Shown here in pieces: positions 23,086 to 33,396 of a DNA stretch of 55,213 nt. The notes beneath the pieces are model-generated. The model saw nothing but the letters and a program-made list of their open reading frames with translations, had not been told where the DNA came from and searched no databases. The stretch's first letter is position 1. Every line of letters begins with the position of its first letter. Source of the stretch: Zygnema cylindricum (taxonomy: Eukaryota; Streptophyta; Zygnematophyceae; Zygnematales; Zygnemataceae). The stretch covers positions 250,001 through 305,213 of the forward strand of contig JBBHKE010000404.1 of the NCBI GenBank assembly GCA_037447655.1, written 5' to 3'. The position numbers and the translations under genes were made by a program.

Positions 23086-23567
23086 TGTAACACGGTTACA
23101 AATTTGGGCACTTAGTGGCTGGGGCTAGGCTGCTATATTTGCGATTTCAGAGCAGCGCAGTTGCGATTCCAGAGCAGCGCAGCTGCGATTCCAGACCAGC
23201 GCAGCATAGCAGCATAGCAACTTAGTAGCGCAGCAGCGCAACATAGCAACGGTGCAGAATGTAGATGGAACTGTATAGTTCTAGAAGGAAGTTTTGGATA
23301 GATCTCGGTTGGCCGCGAAGGTCCACGTGTACAGCTGTATAGTACTAGGTTGACTAGCAGTTAGCTAGTTTAAATAGGCGAGTAGACCTATTGAACGGAG
23401 GACTTGAAGTAGACCTACACAGCTAGCGCAATCTTGAACTCTCTTTCAAGTAATAAAACGCAACCTTGTCTGTGAGTTCTGTGTGCTTCTGCTGTTGCTA
23501 CGGGAAGATTCTTCGTGTTTTCCGCTTTGCACTGTAACGTGTTGTGGTGTATTGTGCCTCTTTTACA
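23086..23567 (+). repeat. Gypsy-1 5' LTR
   Basis: TGTAACACGG to CTCTTTTACA. It contains three tandem 22-bp units of the type TGCGATTYCAGAGCAGCGCAG (23139-23204), followed by GCAGCATAG-type short repeats. TTTAAATAGG near 23370 may be the TATA region. AATAAA (near 23453) is a possible poly(A) signal. Confidence 0.93.
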
Positions 23568-23568
23568 T

Positions 23569-23580
23569 TGGTATCGGAGC
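23569..23580 (+). promoter_or_regulatory. Gypsy-1 primer binding site (initiator tRNA-Met 3' end)
   Basis: TGGTATCGGAGC starts two bases after the LTR. It differs by one base from the common plant site TGGTATCAGAGC, which pairs with the 3' end of initiator tRNA-Met. This contrasts with the half-tRNA site of the Copia family here. Confidence 0.88.
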
Positions 23581-23601
23581 TATTACCCGTGACTCGACAG
23601 C

Positions 23602-25533
23602 ATGGACGAACACGGCGTATCCACTACAGAAATGTTGGCGCAAGTGCTGAGGGAGTTAGAAAGTGTGAGGTTACAGAACGCGCAGCTGAGTAACACTGTC
23701 ACAGCCTTGGAGTCGCGTCTAGGGGAGCGACCCCATGGAGGCTTAGAGAGAGATTCCCGGAGACCGAAATTAAGAATTCCCGACGAGTTTGACCCTGCAA
23801 GACACAAGAGCCTTGACTCATGGCTATTCTCAGTGGCGAACTATCTCGAGAATTTTCCTAGCCTATCGGACCGTGAGAAGATTCACTACGCGGGTGGTCT
23901 TCTTAAAGGGGCAGCAGTGACTTGGTGGAGAACATTGGTAGAGGACAATGAGTTGCCAACTGTCTGGGCGCTCTTCGTTCAACTCCTCCGCGACACTTAG
24001 CAGCCCGTCAACACGGTGAAGGCGGCGAGAGAAAAGATCGCAGTATTGAAGCAACGAACTTAAGTGATGGAGTTTACGCAGAGGTTCTTGGAGTGCAAGG
24101 TTCAAATACCTACGATGACAGAGGATGAAGCCGTGGATCGTTTCGTGAAGGGGCTTAAGTTGTCTATTCGTAGAGATGTGGAACAATGGCTTGCTCGGGA
24201 AAGCAGGACTCCTCCTCTCTCAGCAATCATCCAGTTTGCAGAGCGCACCGATTCGGTCGTCTTTCACCTCCGAAGACCTTATCACTACGGGTCGGGCAGT
24301 AGCGGAGGAAACCAACGAGACGAAGGTCCAACCCCCATGGAGCTCGGCGCAATTAAGGAGGATAAGGAAGCGGTCAAGGTCCTGCGGAAAAAGAAGAAAG
24401 TTACCAAAACCAAGACCAATGACTTGTCCCCCGAGGAAATCCAGCGGAGGAGGCAAAATGGCCTGTGCTTCGAGTGCGGTTCTCTAGACCACATGGCTCG
24501 AGAGTGTCCAAAACGGAAAGACCCCAAAAAGGGAAAACTTACCGTTATGAGGTTAGCCGGTGAAGGAGGAGACCCTTTGATATTTCGGGGTCAAATAGGA
24601 GTGCGTGCAGCTAACTTCATGGTTGACTCCGGAGCATCGGGGAACTTCATTAACGAGGCGACGGTGAAAAGGTTGAAACTTCCTCTTGTGGTACTAAATA
24701 ATCACCAGTCGGTACAATTGGCCGACGACAGTTCCTTATCCATTACCCATCGTACCCCGAGGTTACGCGTCGGCATTGTGAAATTCCGATGGTATGACAC
24801 GCTTCATGTATTACCTCTTGGGGACCATGAAGTAATCTTGGGGAAGCCATGGCTACAAAGATGGAATCCGACGATTGATTGGAGAAGTGGCGCCATGAGA
24901 GTGAAAAAAGGTGAAGAAGAGTTTGAGGTAACAGCGAGAGCGGCTGGTAAGGGAGCGGAAGAGGGACGCCTGCTTTCGGCCTTACAGCTTAAGAGGGCAC
25001 TCAAGAAAGGGGAAACGATTTGTATGGCGGTCGTCCAGCCAATGGAGGAGGCGAAGGAGGAGATCCCGGAAGAATGGAAGAAGAAGGACCCCGACTTCGA
25101 CTCCAAAGAAAGTGACGACATTGGAAAGACTTCTGAAGAGGCCCCCGAAGTCGTGACAAAACTTTTCGAGGAGTACGCAGATATATTTCCCCCGAAGCTC
25201 CCCGAAGGATTACCTCCGAAGCGCGAAGTAGACCATAGGATAGAGCTTGTTCCTGGAGCGGCACCCTCGGCTAATCGGATGTACAAGATGAGCTATACCG
25301 AATTGGACGAACTCAAAAAGCAACTCGCGGAGTTGGTAGAAGCCGGAGCAATCGAACCAAGTAAGTCACCGTATGGAGCCCCCGTTCTCTTTGTCAACAA
25401 GAAAGATGGAGGTTTTCATATATGCGTTGACTACCGAGCGCTGAACAAATTAACGGTGAAGAATGCGTACCCCCTACCGAGGATAGACAATTGTTGGATC
25501 GGCTTCGAGGTGCCAAATATTTTTCGAAAATAG
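23602..25533 (+). pseudogene. Gypsy-1 gag, protease and start of RT
   Basis: The ATG lies 21 nt after the primer site. Gag shows a coiled N-terminus (VLRELESVRLQNAQLSNTV) and a retrotransposon-gag core (WLFSVANYLENFP, GAAVTWWRTL). A CCHC knuckle (CFECGSLDHMAREC, near 24470) follows. The protease has FMVDSGASGNFI and the HEVILGKPWL segment. RT opens with ANRMYKMSYTELDELKKQL and [20 protein letters not shown]. In-frame stops are at 23998-24000 (TAG) and 24061-24063 (TAA). A one-base deletion near 25487 shifts the frame. Gag, protease and RT were evidently one polyprotein. Confidence 0.92.
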
Positions 25534-26470
25534 ACTTGCGAAGCGGCTATCACCAGATTAGAATTGCCGAGGAAGATGTGGAGAAGACGGCGTTCCGAAC
25601 TCGATACGGTCATTTCCAATTTCGGGTAATGCCGTTCGGGTTGACTAAAGCACCGGCGACCTTTATGCATTTAATGAATTCCATCTTTCGGCAATATCTG
25701 GACGCGTTTGTGATCGTCTTCTTAGATGACATATTGGTGTATAGCGGAACGCAGGAGGAGCATATGAAGCACTTACGGACGGTCCTCGAAGTCCTTCGGG
25801 AGCATACGTTATACGCAAAAAGAAGTAAATGTGACTTCTTCAAGGAAAAGATTGATTTTTTAGGTCATGTGGTGAGCCGGGACGGAATCGCAGTGGATCC
25901 AAACAAGACTAGGGCAGTTAAGGAGTGGCCGCAGCCGGCGAATATTACGGAGTTACGAAGCTTTCTCGGACTATGCTCCTATTATCGACGTTTTGTCGAA
26001 GGTTTCGCAAAAATCGCTGCACCGCTCACGGAATTGCTGAAGAATGATGCGCCTTATGATTGGAAAGCGGCGCAAGGAACAGCATTTAACAAGCTAAAGG
26101 AGCGGTTGGTTACCGCCCCTGTGTTAGCTGTTCCCGATCCGGACTTACCTTGGACGATAATCACTGACGCTAGCGATATGGCTATTGGAGCGATCCTTAT
26201 GCAGGACCAAGGAAAAGGCCTTCAACCCATCGCCTACGACAGTCGCAAACTAAAGGCAGCAGAGTTGAACTGGGCTACCCATGAGAAGGAAACAATAGCT
26301 ATTATCAATGCGCTGGAGGTTTGGAAGGGTTACGTTCAGGGAAAACGGATCACGGCTATCACGGATCACCACGCCTTACAATATCTCCAAACCCAGCCGA
26401 AGTTGTCCAAGAAACAAGTGCGCTGGATGACGTTCTTGCAACTCTTCGGTCCAGAACTTGTTATACATAT
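25488..26470 (+). pseudogene. Gypsy-1 RT core and RNase H
   Basis: The frame after the shift reads [22 protein letters not shown], then [15 protein letters not shown] and the catalytic [10 protein letters not shown]. The thumb ([29 protein letters not shown]) and RNase H follow. RNase H shows [13 protein letters not shown], the [10 protein letters not shown] glutamate and [10 protein letters not shown] second one-base loss near 26468 shifts the frame just before the connection domain. Catalytic residues are all present, so the damage is recent relative to the Copia relics of the left stack. Confidence 0.92.
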
Positions 26471-28291
26471 AAGCCGGGCAAGACGAACCCGGCGGATGCG
26501 CTGTCAAGAAGACCTGACGTCACTGCGCCGGCAGCGGAGCAACGACCGCCAACACCGCAGAAGGGGAATGGTGACTTTGTGAAAGAGACAAGCGAAGCGT
26601 CGACCGCAGCCCAAGATCCGAAGCTCAGCGCAGTCACCAGTACGGTGCAAATGGACGAACAGTGGTTAAATCGGATAAAGGCCGCCTACGGCGACGATGT
26701 TTCACTAAAGGATCTCATCAAACGGAAAGTACTCGTTCGAACCGCCAATGGTATGTGGCGGTACAGACCGAGTAAGACAACACGGCTTTATGTGCCAACA
26801 AATACGGCACTTCGTCACACGATTCTTCAAATGAGTCACGACGAGCCGCTCACTGGACATTTTGGGCGGGATAAAACAACCGCACATGTCGCTGAGGCGT
26901 ATTAATGGCCAAACATGACTCGAGACATAGCAGAATATGTCCAGACGTGTGACTCGTGTAATAGAAACAAATCGGATTCAGGGCAGCAAGGCTTGTTACA
27001 CCCCCTCCCAATACCATCTGTTTCTTGGGAGGCGATCTCGATGGATTTCATCGTGGCCCTTCCCCGGACGAAGGAGGGCTACGACTCAATCTTCGTCGTC
27101 GTGGATTACCTGACGAAAATGGCACATTTTCTACCCACGACCACTACAGCTACTGCACGAGATATTGCGGACTTATTCTTTCGGGAAATATTCCGCCATC
27201 ACGGTCTTCCGAAAAGGATCGTCAGCGACCGCGATCGAAAATTCGTGAGCCACTTTTGGCAAAATCTATTTGCGTTATGCGGAACGCAGCTGGCCATGTC
27301 CACAACCTACCACCCTCAAACTGATGGTCAGACAGAAAGGGTGAATCGAACTTTGGAGGAAGCATTGCGGGCTTATGTCTTGGTGCACCAAACGGATTGG
27401 GTGGACCATTTAACGGCGATCGAGGTAGCATACAACAGTGCAGTGCACTCGTCAACAAATGCTACGCCATTCTCCCTCGATGGACGACAACCCACTCTTC
27501 CCCAAAACTTATTGGTAGCGGACTGCGAAACACTGGCTGCTCTAGACTTTGCCAAAACTTTGCAAGGAAACCTGGAAAAGGCGGCCAAGGCGCTCCAATT
27601 GGCAAAGGATCGTCAAAAGTCGCAGGCCGACGCTCACCGGAAGGACACCGTCTTCTGTGTGGGGGACAAGGTTCGCCTTAATATGGTAAACCTCTCCTTG
27701 CCCGGTGCCCTCTCCAAGAAGTTGGCACCAAATTTCACGCGCCCATTCACAATTCTTTCCCGTGTGGGCGACGTAGCTTACAAGTTGGATATCCCGACGG
27801 ACTGGCATATCCACAATGTTTTCCATGTTTCACTTCTTAAACCATTCCGTGATCCTGATTCAATGTTCCCTAATCGACGACGGCATACTCCTCTACCACC
27901 CGTTCAAGGAACCTCAGACGAGTATGAGGTGGAAGAAATCCTTCAGTCACGTCACTCTCGGAATTCCAACTCCACCCACTACTTGGTGCGTTGGAAGGGT
28001 TACGGTGCCGAGGACGACTCTTGGGTGGACGAGAAGGATCTGCATTCCCCGGAGTTGCAACGCCGGTTTCAGCGGAGTGAGGACACTCCGCCTTACCGGA
28101 GGGGCAATCGCAGCGGCCGCAACAAAGGAGCGAATCGGAGTGGCGCAACCATCGCAATCATATTGGGGACGCGGCAAAGGACCGCAGCGGCGATGTTACC
28201 ACACCGCAGCGCCGTAGCAGCGCAGCCATCGCAGCGCATTATGGTCACGATGATGTCAGAGGATCGTAGCACCACCGCTGCGCTGACATGA
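26471..28291 (+). pseudogene. Gypsy-1 integrase with C-terminal chromodomain
   Basis: The linker [16 protein letters not shown] leads to the HHCC finger (HDEPLTGHFGRDKT, CDSCNRNK), interrupted by a TAA at about 26902. The DDE core follows: MDFIVALPRTKEGYDS, SDRDRKFVSHFW and HPQTDGQTERVNRTLEE. After a GPY/F-like region (RPFTILSRVGDVAYKLDIP) comes the chromodomain at about 27925-28075: EYEVEEILQ, HYLVRWKGY and DDSWVDEKDL. These hold the Y, W and W expected of a methyl-lysine cage. The chromodomain would steer integration to marked chromatin. The final ~60 residues are low-complexity basic. Apart from the one stop this frame is intact. Confidence 0.93.
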
Positions 28292-28567
28292 AAGCGCAAC
28301 GGCGCAATTGTGTTTCACTATGTAGGTGACGACGAACCCTCGATTCCGCCGCAGCAGCGCAGTTTTATAAATGTTGGATACTGCGATACCCTCGCACGCT
28401 GCGACGCTTCGCACAGCCCAAAAGTGAAACCCTCAACCCCCAGGAATACAGCCGTCATTCGTCCTCACAACCAACCCAGTCTCGGCAGTTTGGAAACTGC
28501 TTCTCTCCGCACAATTAGTTTACCTTCACTTCTGGAGCTACCGGAATTGTCTGGTTCAGCAGTGTCT

Positions 28568-29842
28568 ATGGCATCGTCGTCCTCTCCACCCCCGAAAAGG
28601 AGAAGATTGGTACGGGTGGGACAAGGAGACCCAAACCGTCTCGAGAGATTGCTAAGGGCGGCGGAAGCCATGGTGGAAGCAAGCAGGCGAAGAGAGGTAG
28701 AAGTGGAGCCGGAACCGGAGGAAAGTGCCAGTTGCGAGGCAGGACCGGCGGAGACCAGTGGAGGGGAGGGGTCAGAAAACTCACAGGACCCTGAATACAC
28801 CCCAACCCGGGAAGGTGATCAGGAATTTCAAGCAGATCATGAGCTGTCGGAGGCAGAGGAACCGGAACGCGAACCAACGCCTCCGTCAATTGAGGAGCGC
28901 GCCTCAAATCTGGAGGTGACGCGGGACCCAAATAAGGAGAGCACTGCGGATGAGCAGTCGTCTGAAAGCACGGAGAGGAAGGCAGAGGAACAATTCCCCA
29001 GCGGTGACGATGTGTTTCTCTTGCGCGAAAACCGAAGAGATTCGGAGGAGGAGAGTGAACCGGGAGAGGAAACTCCCGACTACCTCTTCCCACTACCGGT
29101 CGACACCCTGCATCCGGACCTCGCCTTCAACTTTGCCAAAAGGTTTTATTGGAACCCCTCGTAGTGGCCCGAGGAATGGCGTATAGGGAAGCCTGGAGAT
29201 CCTATCCATATCCCTGCCGACGTTCTGTCACAACCCACGTGGAATTTCATGCGGACCAAGGACCTGGGGAATAATCATAAAGGCTATGTGTAGCTGAATC
29301 CTCACACCTTACCGTTCGTGGAAGTGGTAGAGGACAACTACGGGTACAGGATTGATGTTTCTGGGTTAATCCGCCATTATCACCCGTGGGATGTCCGCCT
29401 CCACGACATCATCTCTCGAGCGGAGGTCACCCCTGAGGTGCGAGTACTCAAGCTGGCTCGAAGGAATGCTCTGCAGCGGGCCCGAGCTGCAAGGAAACAC
29501 GTGTCCTTCAAATTACGGAAGGTACCTCGGTGGGAACCGGCGGACGAGGAACCAGAGGAAGTTCCCCCAGTGGCTGAACCCGAAGAAACCAGGATTCCGG
29601 CACCCGAGGAGCCTGCATCGGCAGACGTTCCGCAGCAACCCAAAGTACCCAAGGTTGAGGAAGGGGAAAATCAGGTTCGAGAACGCATCACTCGGAGGCG
29701 GTTGGCAGCTGCAGATCATCACATCGCGTTACTGGAGACCCGATGTGAACAGCTCCAAAATCAACACGACGCTCTTCGCCAGGAGTTCGAAGAGTATCGC
29801 GAAGAAACATATGACATACTCCGGCAATTGCAGTTTCCTTAA
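28568..29842 (+). pseudogene. Gypsy-1 third ORF: acidic nuclear-type protein with C-terminal coiled coil, unknown function
   Basis: One frame runs from ATG 28568 (context TCTATGGC) to TAA 29840-29842, about 424 codons, broken only by TAG at 29162-29164 and 29291-29293. It starts MASSSSPPPKRRRLVRVG, with a basic cluster resembling a nuclear localisation signal. A Glu/Pro/Ser-rich disordered region fills residues ~35-165. A more globular middle follows (DYLFPLPVDTLHPDLAF, YGYRIDVSGLIRHYHPWD). It ends with a second acidic/proline part and a C-terminal heptad region (HHIALLETRCEQLQNQ onward, to residue ~420). No signal peptide or membrane segment is visible, so it is not Env-like. It lies 276 nt after pol and would need splicing or a separate transcript. 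I do not recognise the family. Confidence 0.7.
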
Positions 29843-29887
29843 GTCAACCAAAGTTTAGCAGGACGCTGAACCCTTAGTGGGAGGCAC

Positions 29888-30377
29888 TGTAACAGGGTTA
29901 TAGATTTGGGCACTTAGTGGCTGGGGCTAGGCTGCTATAGTTGCGATTTCAGAGCAGCGCAGTTGCGATTCTAGAGCAGCGCAGCTGCGATTCCAGACCA
30001 GCGCAGCATAGCAGCATAGCAGCATAGCAACTTAGTAGCGCAGCAGCGCAGCATAGCAACGTCGCAGAATGTAGATGGAACTGTATAGTTCTAGAAGGAA
30101 GTTTTGGATAGATCTCGGTTGGCCGCGAAGGTCCACGTGTACAGCTGTATTGTACTAGGTTGACTAGCAGTTAGCTAGTTTAAATAGGCGAGTAGACCTA
30201 GTGAATGGGGGACCTGAAGTAGACCTACACAGCTAGCGCAATCTTGTACTCTCTTTCAAGTAATAAAGCGCAACCTTGCCTGTGAGTTCTGTGTGCTCTT
30301 GCTGTTGCTACGGGAAGATTCTTGGTGTTTTACGCTGTGCACTGTAACGTGTTGTGGTGTATCGTGCCTCTTTTACA
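29888..30377 (+). repeat. Gypsy-1 3' LTR
   Basis: TGTAACAGGG to CTCTTTTACA, preceded by a purine-rich AGTGGGAGGCAC (29876-29887, likely polypurine tract). Compared with the 5' LTR it has about two dozen substitutions and one extra 9-bp GCAGCATAG unit. After it, Copia gag codons start abruptly (ACCCCGAGAGG). Confidence 0.92.
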
Positions 30378-31484
30378 ACCCCGAGAGGAAAGAAAAAGGC
30401 CCTTGTGACACAGGTACATGAGGCGGAATCTGAGGACGAGGACGATGTACTCCTATTGGATGAGGAGTTGAAAGCGAAAAACGAGGTCGAAATTCCAAGA
30501 AAGCAGAAATGTGCTTTCGGTGGATTGAAAGGTGAAGAAGACTAGATTGTACACTCAGGTGCATCCATGCACATGTGTAAAGATAAACACCTGTTCACTA
30601 AGATAAGAAAGATTCCCACCGTAGAGATAGAGTACGAGGATGGGAGGATAGTCACTACTACTCTTATAGGATCAGTAGATCTTAAGTGTTAGTAGAAAGA
30701 AAGACATTCATAGTTACATTCTCCGATGTATTGTTTATTCTGGAGCTGAACAAAAACCTCATCTCTACGTCTGTATTAGACGATAAGGGTTTTGATACTA
30801 GCACTAGGAAAGGAGTCTTTACTACTAGTTTTGAGGAGGAAGTTTATTTCACTGCTGAAAAAGGTAGCCAAAGGATGTTTAGGCTGATTTTAAGCAATGA
30901 AAAGAAGAAACTTTATTATGCTGGTGTTCATGATATAATGTTGTGGCATAAGAAGCTTGGGCATGTGAATCTAGATAAGTTAAGAGAGATGAAAAAAATG
31001 GGAGTGGTGGAAAGAATTCAGTTTGGTGAAAGTGAGAATCTAAGTGATTGTAGTGGATGTGCTCAAGGTAAAGCACACAAGTTACCCCTTCCCAAAAACT
31101 GCCACCTATAAGGAAGAAAAGATTATAGATTTAGTACACACACATATTTGGGGGCCGGCCAGAGTGCCATCACTCGGGGGGAAGAGATTTATGATGACTA
31201 TCACTGATGATTGGTCTCGTTATTCCAGGGTGTATTTTTTGTAAAACAAGTCAGAAGCTCAAGAATGTTTTAGACAATATAAATCATGGAGCGAAAAAAT
31301 TGACGAAACTCCAATGAAGAGGGTAAGGAGTGACAATGGTGGAGAGTATACTTCCAACTAGTTTGAGGATTTTATGAGGGAAGATGGAGTTCAACACCAA
31401 ACACAATTCCAGAAAACCCGGAACAGAATGGGGTGACTGAAAGATTAAATAGGACACTAAGTGATAGTACTAGAAGTATGTTGT
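30378..31484 (+). pseudogene. Copia-7 fragment: gag tail, protease, integrase
   Basis: It begins at the gag-protease linker (RGKKKALVTQVHEAESEDEDD) and continues through a protease in which WIVDSGAS is damaged to a stop plus VHSGAS. The integrase zinc finger (LWHKKLGHVNLDKL, CSGCAQGK) and core follow up to LNRTLSDSTRSML. From 30782 to 31484 the DNA is identical by eye to 36686-37388 of Copia-8, including the same frame break (PLPKNCHL stop) and stops. Upstream of 30782 the two differ at several percent of sites. It could be the continuation of Copia-6 with about 960 bp of gag missing. Confidence 0.88.
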
Positions 31485-31535
31485 TGGCAGAACCACCCAA
31501 GATAGTCTTCGTGTCGTCAGAACGGAAAACTTCTA

Positions 31536-31939
31536 TGGCGGATAAAGATTATAGGGCCATGTTGGTGGCTCTTATTCTTAATAGGACAGGTAATTTTAAA
31601 CTTAATGGATACGGCGCGTATCAAGATGCAGTGGTGGATACCGGAGCTCTCCCTAACCTCATAACAATTTCAAGATTACACCAAATGCTTGAGGAACTCA
31701 GGCCAAAAATCAGTCCAAGTGACATATGCTTGAGTACGGTCGACAGTGGGAGCCAACCAGTATATGGTATCATTAAAGCAATGGAAATCAAATTTGCGGA
31801 TGACACAGGCCAACACGTACAAATTGAGCTTCCCTTCTTCATGGTGGAAGGTAAGCAATTTGAAATTATGTTGTGTATAGTTACGTGGACATGGTTGAAC
31901 ATGGAGTTGAGCATATGGAAGGAACAATTTACAGTTTAA
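31536..31939 (+). pseudogene. Gypsy-2 aspartic protease (retropepsin)
   Basis: A frame starting MADKDYRAMLVALILN contains DAVVDTGALPNLIT, with the D-T-G-A active site. A flap-like QPVYGIIKAMEIKF and FFMVEGKQFEIMLC follow, the last replacing the family's usual ILG. The upstream frame runs through the junction with Copia-7 without a stop, giving a chance fusion ORF from 31433. Length, about 130 residues, fits a retroviral-type protease. It ends at TAA 31937-31939. Confidence 0.75.
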
Positions 31940-32168
31940 GACCCAGAGGATCCCAAGGGCACCAAAGTGGTGGTCCCCTTGGATTCATGGAACCGAAATC
32001 AACAGTTTGGGTGTCTTGATGCTATCGTGTACGCTGCATCAACCTTTTCGGAGTTGTTCGAGGAACTTCACCGATATCGTTGATTCCATCTAGCAATTCC
32101 CTATTTCCAAGCAGTGGGAAAGGGAGTATCAAAACAGATTGGTACAGATGGCCACACTTCGGTAAAGA

Positions 32169-33240
32169 GTGGACATGAACTTTACCGCCATATCACCCCG
32201 GACAACAAAGTTTATCCGGTTAGAACTTCCAACGGTTCCTAACAAAGGGATGGACTTCAACCGACAAATGGTGTCACTGGAGATCCCACCCTCAAGACTC
32301 CAGATTCTATCGCTATTCTCCGGCATTAGTTCTGACCTGGAAGCTGTCTTGATAGTTGGATACCAAGTAGAAACGTACTCGGCAGTCGAGATTGACCCGG
32401 ACGCCCGTGCAATCAGAGAGTATCAACTGCAACAGCTATACGAACTTTTCCCACAGCAACTCCCGGTGTCTGCCATGTCTAACTCTCGCCGCACGCTTCC
32501 CCCGAATGTGGACAAAATCATGGATTCACATTTGGAGAAGCTTGGAATGGTAGATTTGGTGGTGGCTGGATGGTCATGCTAGGGTATTCGTTAGCGGGAC
32601 AGGGCAGGGGACACTAGGATGTCCGTAGCAAAACATTTTTTTAGATGACTTGACTGATAACAGGGTTACAAGAACGCCAAGATATGCTAGTGGGGTACAT
32701 CTTGGAAAATGTTCACCCTACAGATGATAAAAGGAAACATGTGGTCAACAGCTGGACCCAAGTGACCAACGTTCTGGGGACCCCCATAATGTTTGATGCA
32801 CCTCACATCACATCAAGAGCCCATAGAGTTCAAGCTTATTCGACCAACTTGGTTCCACTTCCCATCCTCCAACAGCTGTTGAAAAACACAAGTTCCGGAT
32901 CCCAACATCACAATACAACAGATTCTCGGACCAAGGCGAATATCCACCATTATGACCACAGCCAATCGAGCACCTTTCTTTTGTTGCAATAAACCCGGAA
33001 ATCCACGGAAGGCCTCACCGACCCTGGTATCTTTCGCTAACAGCCATGCTTACCAAAAAGGCGCAACATAGATTATCTTTGAGAGTACGGCCGCTAGGTG
33101 GACAGCACCAAGTATTGAGGAACGGGAACGAGCAATGAGATTTCAACCGGCAACCATAACAACACCAAGGGGTCTGAGCCTCAAAAAGATGTAGTTTAAT
33201 TGGGCAAAGTATGGATTTGAATGCAATTTAATGGGTGATG
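32169..33240 (+). pseudogene. DNMT3/DRM-like cytosine-5 DNA methyltransferase domain in Gypsy-2
   Basis: Motif I is visible at 32307-32345 (LSLFSGISSDLEAV) with VETYSAVEIDPDARAI after it, the S-adenosylmethionine fold start. A motif IV-like DLVVAGWSC ends at 32579, where a TAG interrupts; the expected Pro before the catalytic Cys is Ser. In another frame come YILENVHP (motif VI ENV, 32705) and FDAPHITSRAHRVQAYSTNL (motif VIII/IX region). The latter resembles the S-A-H-R...NL pattern of DNMT3/DRM. SIEERERAMRFQPAT (33111) and GQSMDLNAI (near 33205) fit the C-terminal motif X region. Methylation of cytosine would be the original activity. At least three stops and two frame changes make it dead. 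Weaker alternative: another Rossmann methyltransferase. Confidence 0.72.
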
Positions 33241-33396
33241 CAACATTCTCTAGCATTCTCCAGCCTCGAGTCTCTAAAGTCACGGGCAATATACCTTCAA
33301 GCTCCACTGTTGTTGGCCATGCAAGCAACTCTACAGCTTGAGGGGGGGAGAGAGGCAAGATGGGGATAATTCACCAAATTACATTCAAATAGCACA

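Larger units (their letters stand above)
23086..30377 (+). mobile_element. Gypsy-1, chromodomain Ty3/gypsy element with an extra ORF
   Basis: It spans two LTRs (482 and 490 bp, roughly 5% different by eye). Between them are a tRNA-Met primer site, gag, protease, RT, RNase H, integrase, chromodomain and a third ORF. The gypsy order (RT before integrase) and the C-terminal chromodomain define a chromovirus. Base composition is more GC-rich than the Copia neighbours. Flanks do not match (CAGGG on the left, ACCCC on the right), so no target duplication is visible. At least three stops and two single-base frameshifts disable gag-pol. Confidence 0.95.

Noticed and set aside
28566-29093. Long minus-strand ORF (175 codons) opposite the third ORF of Gypsy-1
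   Set aside because: Pro/Leu-rich composition is the complement of the Glu-rich sense ORF; no independent domain, and the sense frame explains it.
28568-29842. Envelope-like protein in Gypsy-1
   Set aside because: No signal peptide, transmembrane segment or cysteine pattern; the basic start and acidic body suggest a nuclear or structural protein.
30378-31484. Copia-7 as a separate recent insertion
   Set aside because: It has no LTRs or target duplication, and most of it is identical to Copia-8 including the same damage, so conversion or duplication fits better.
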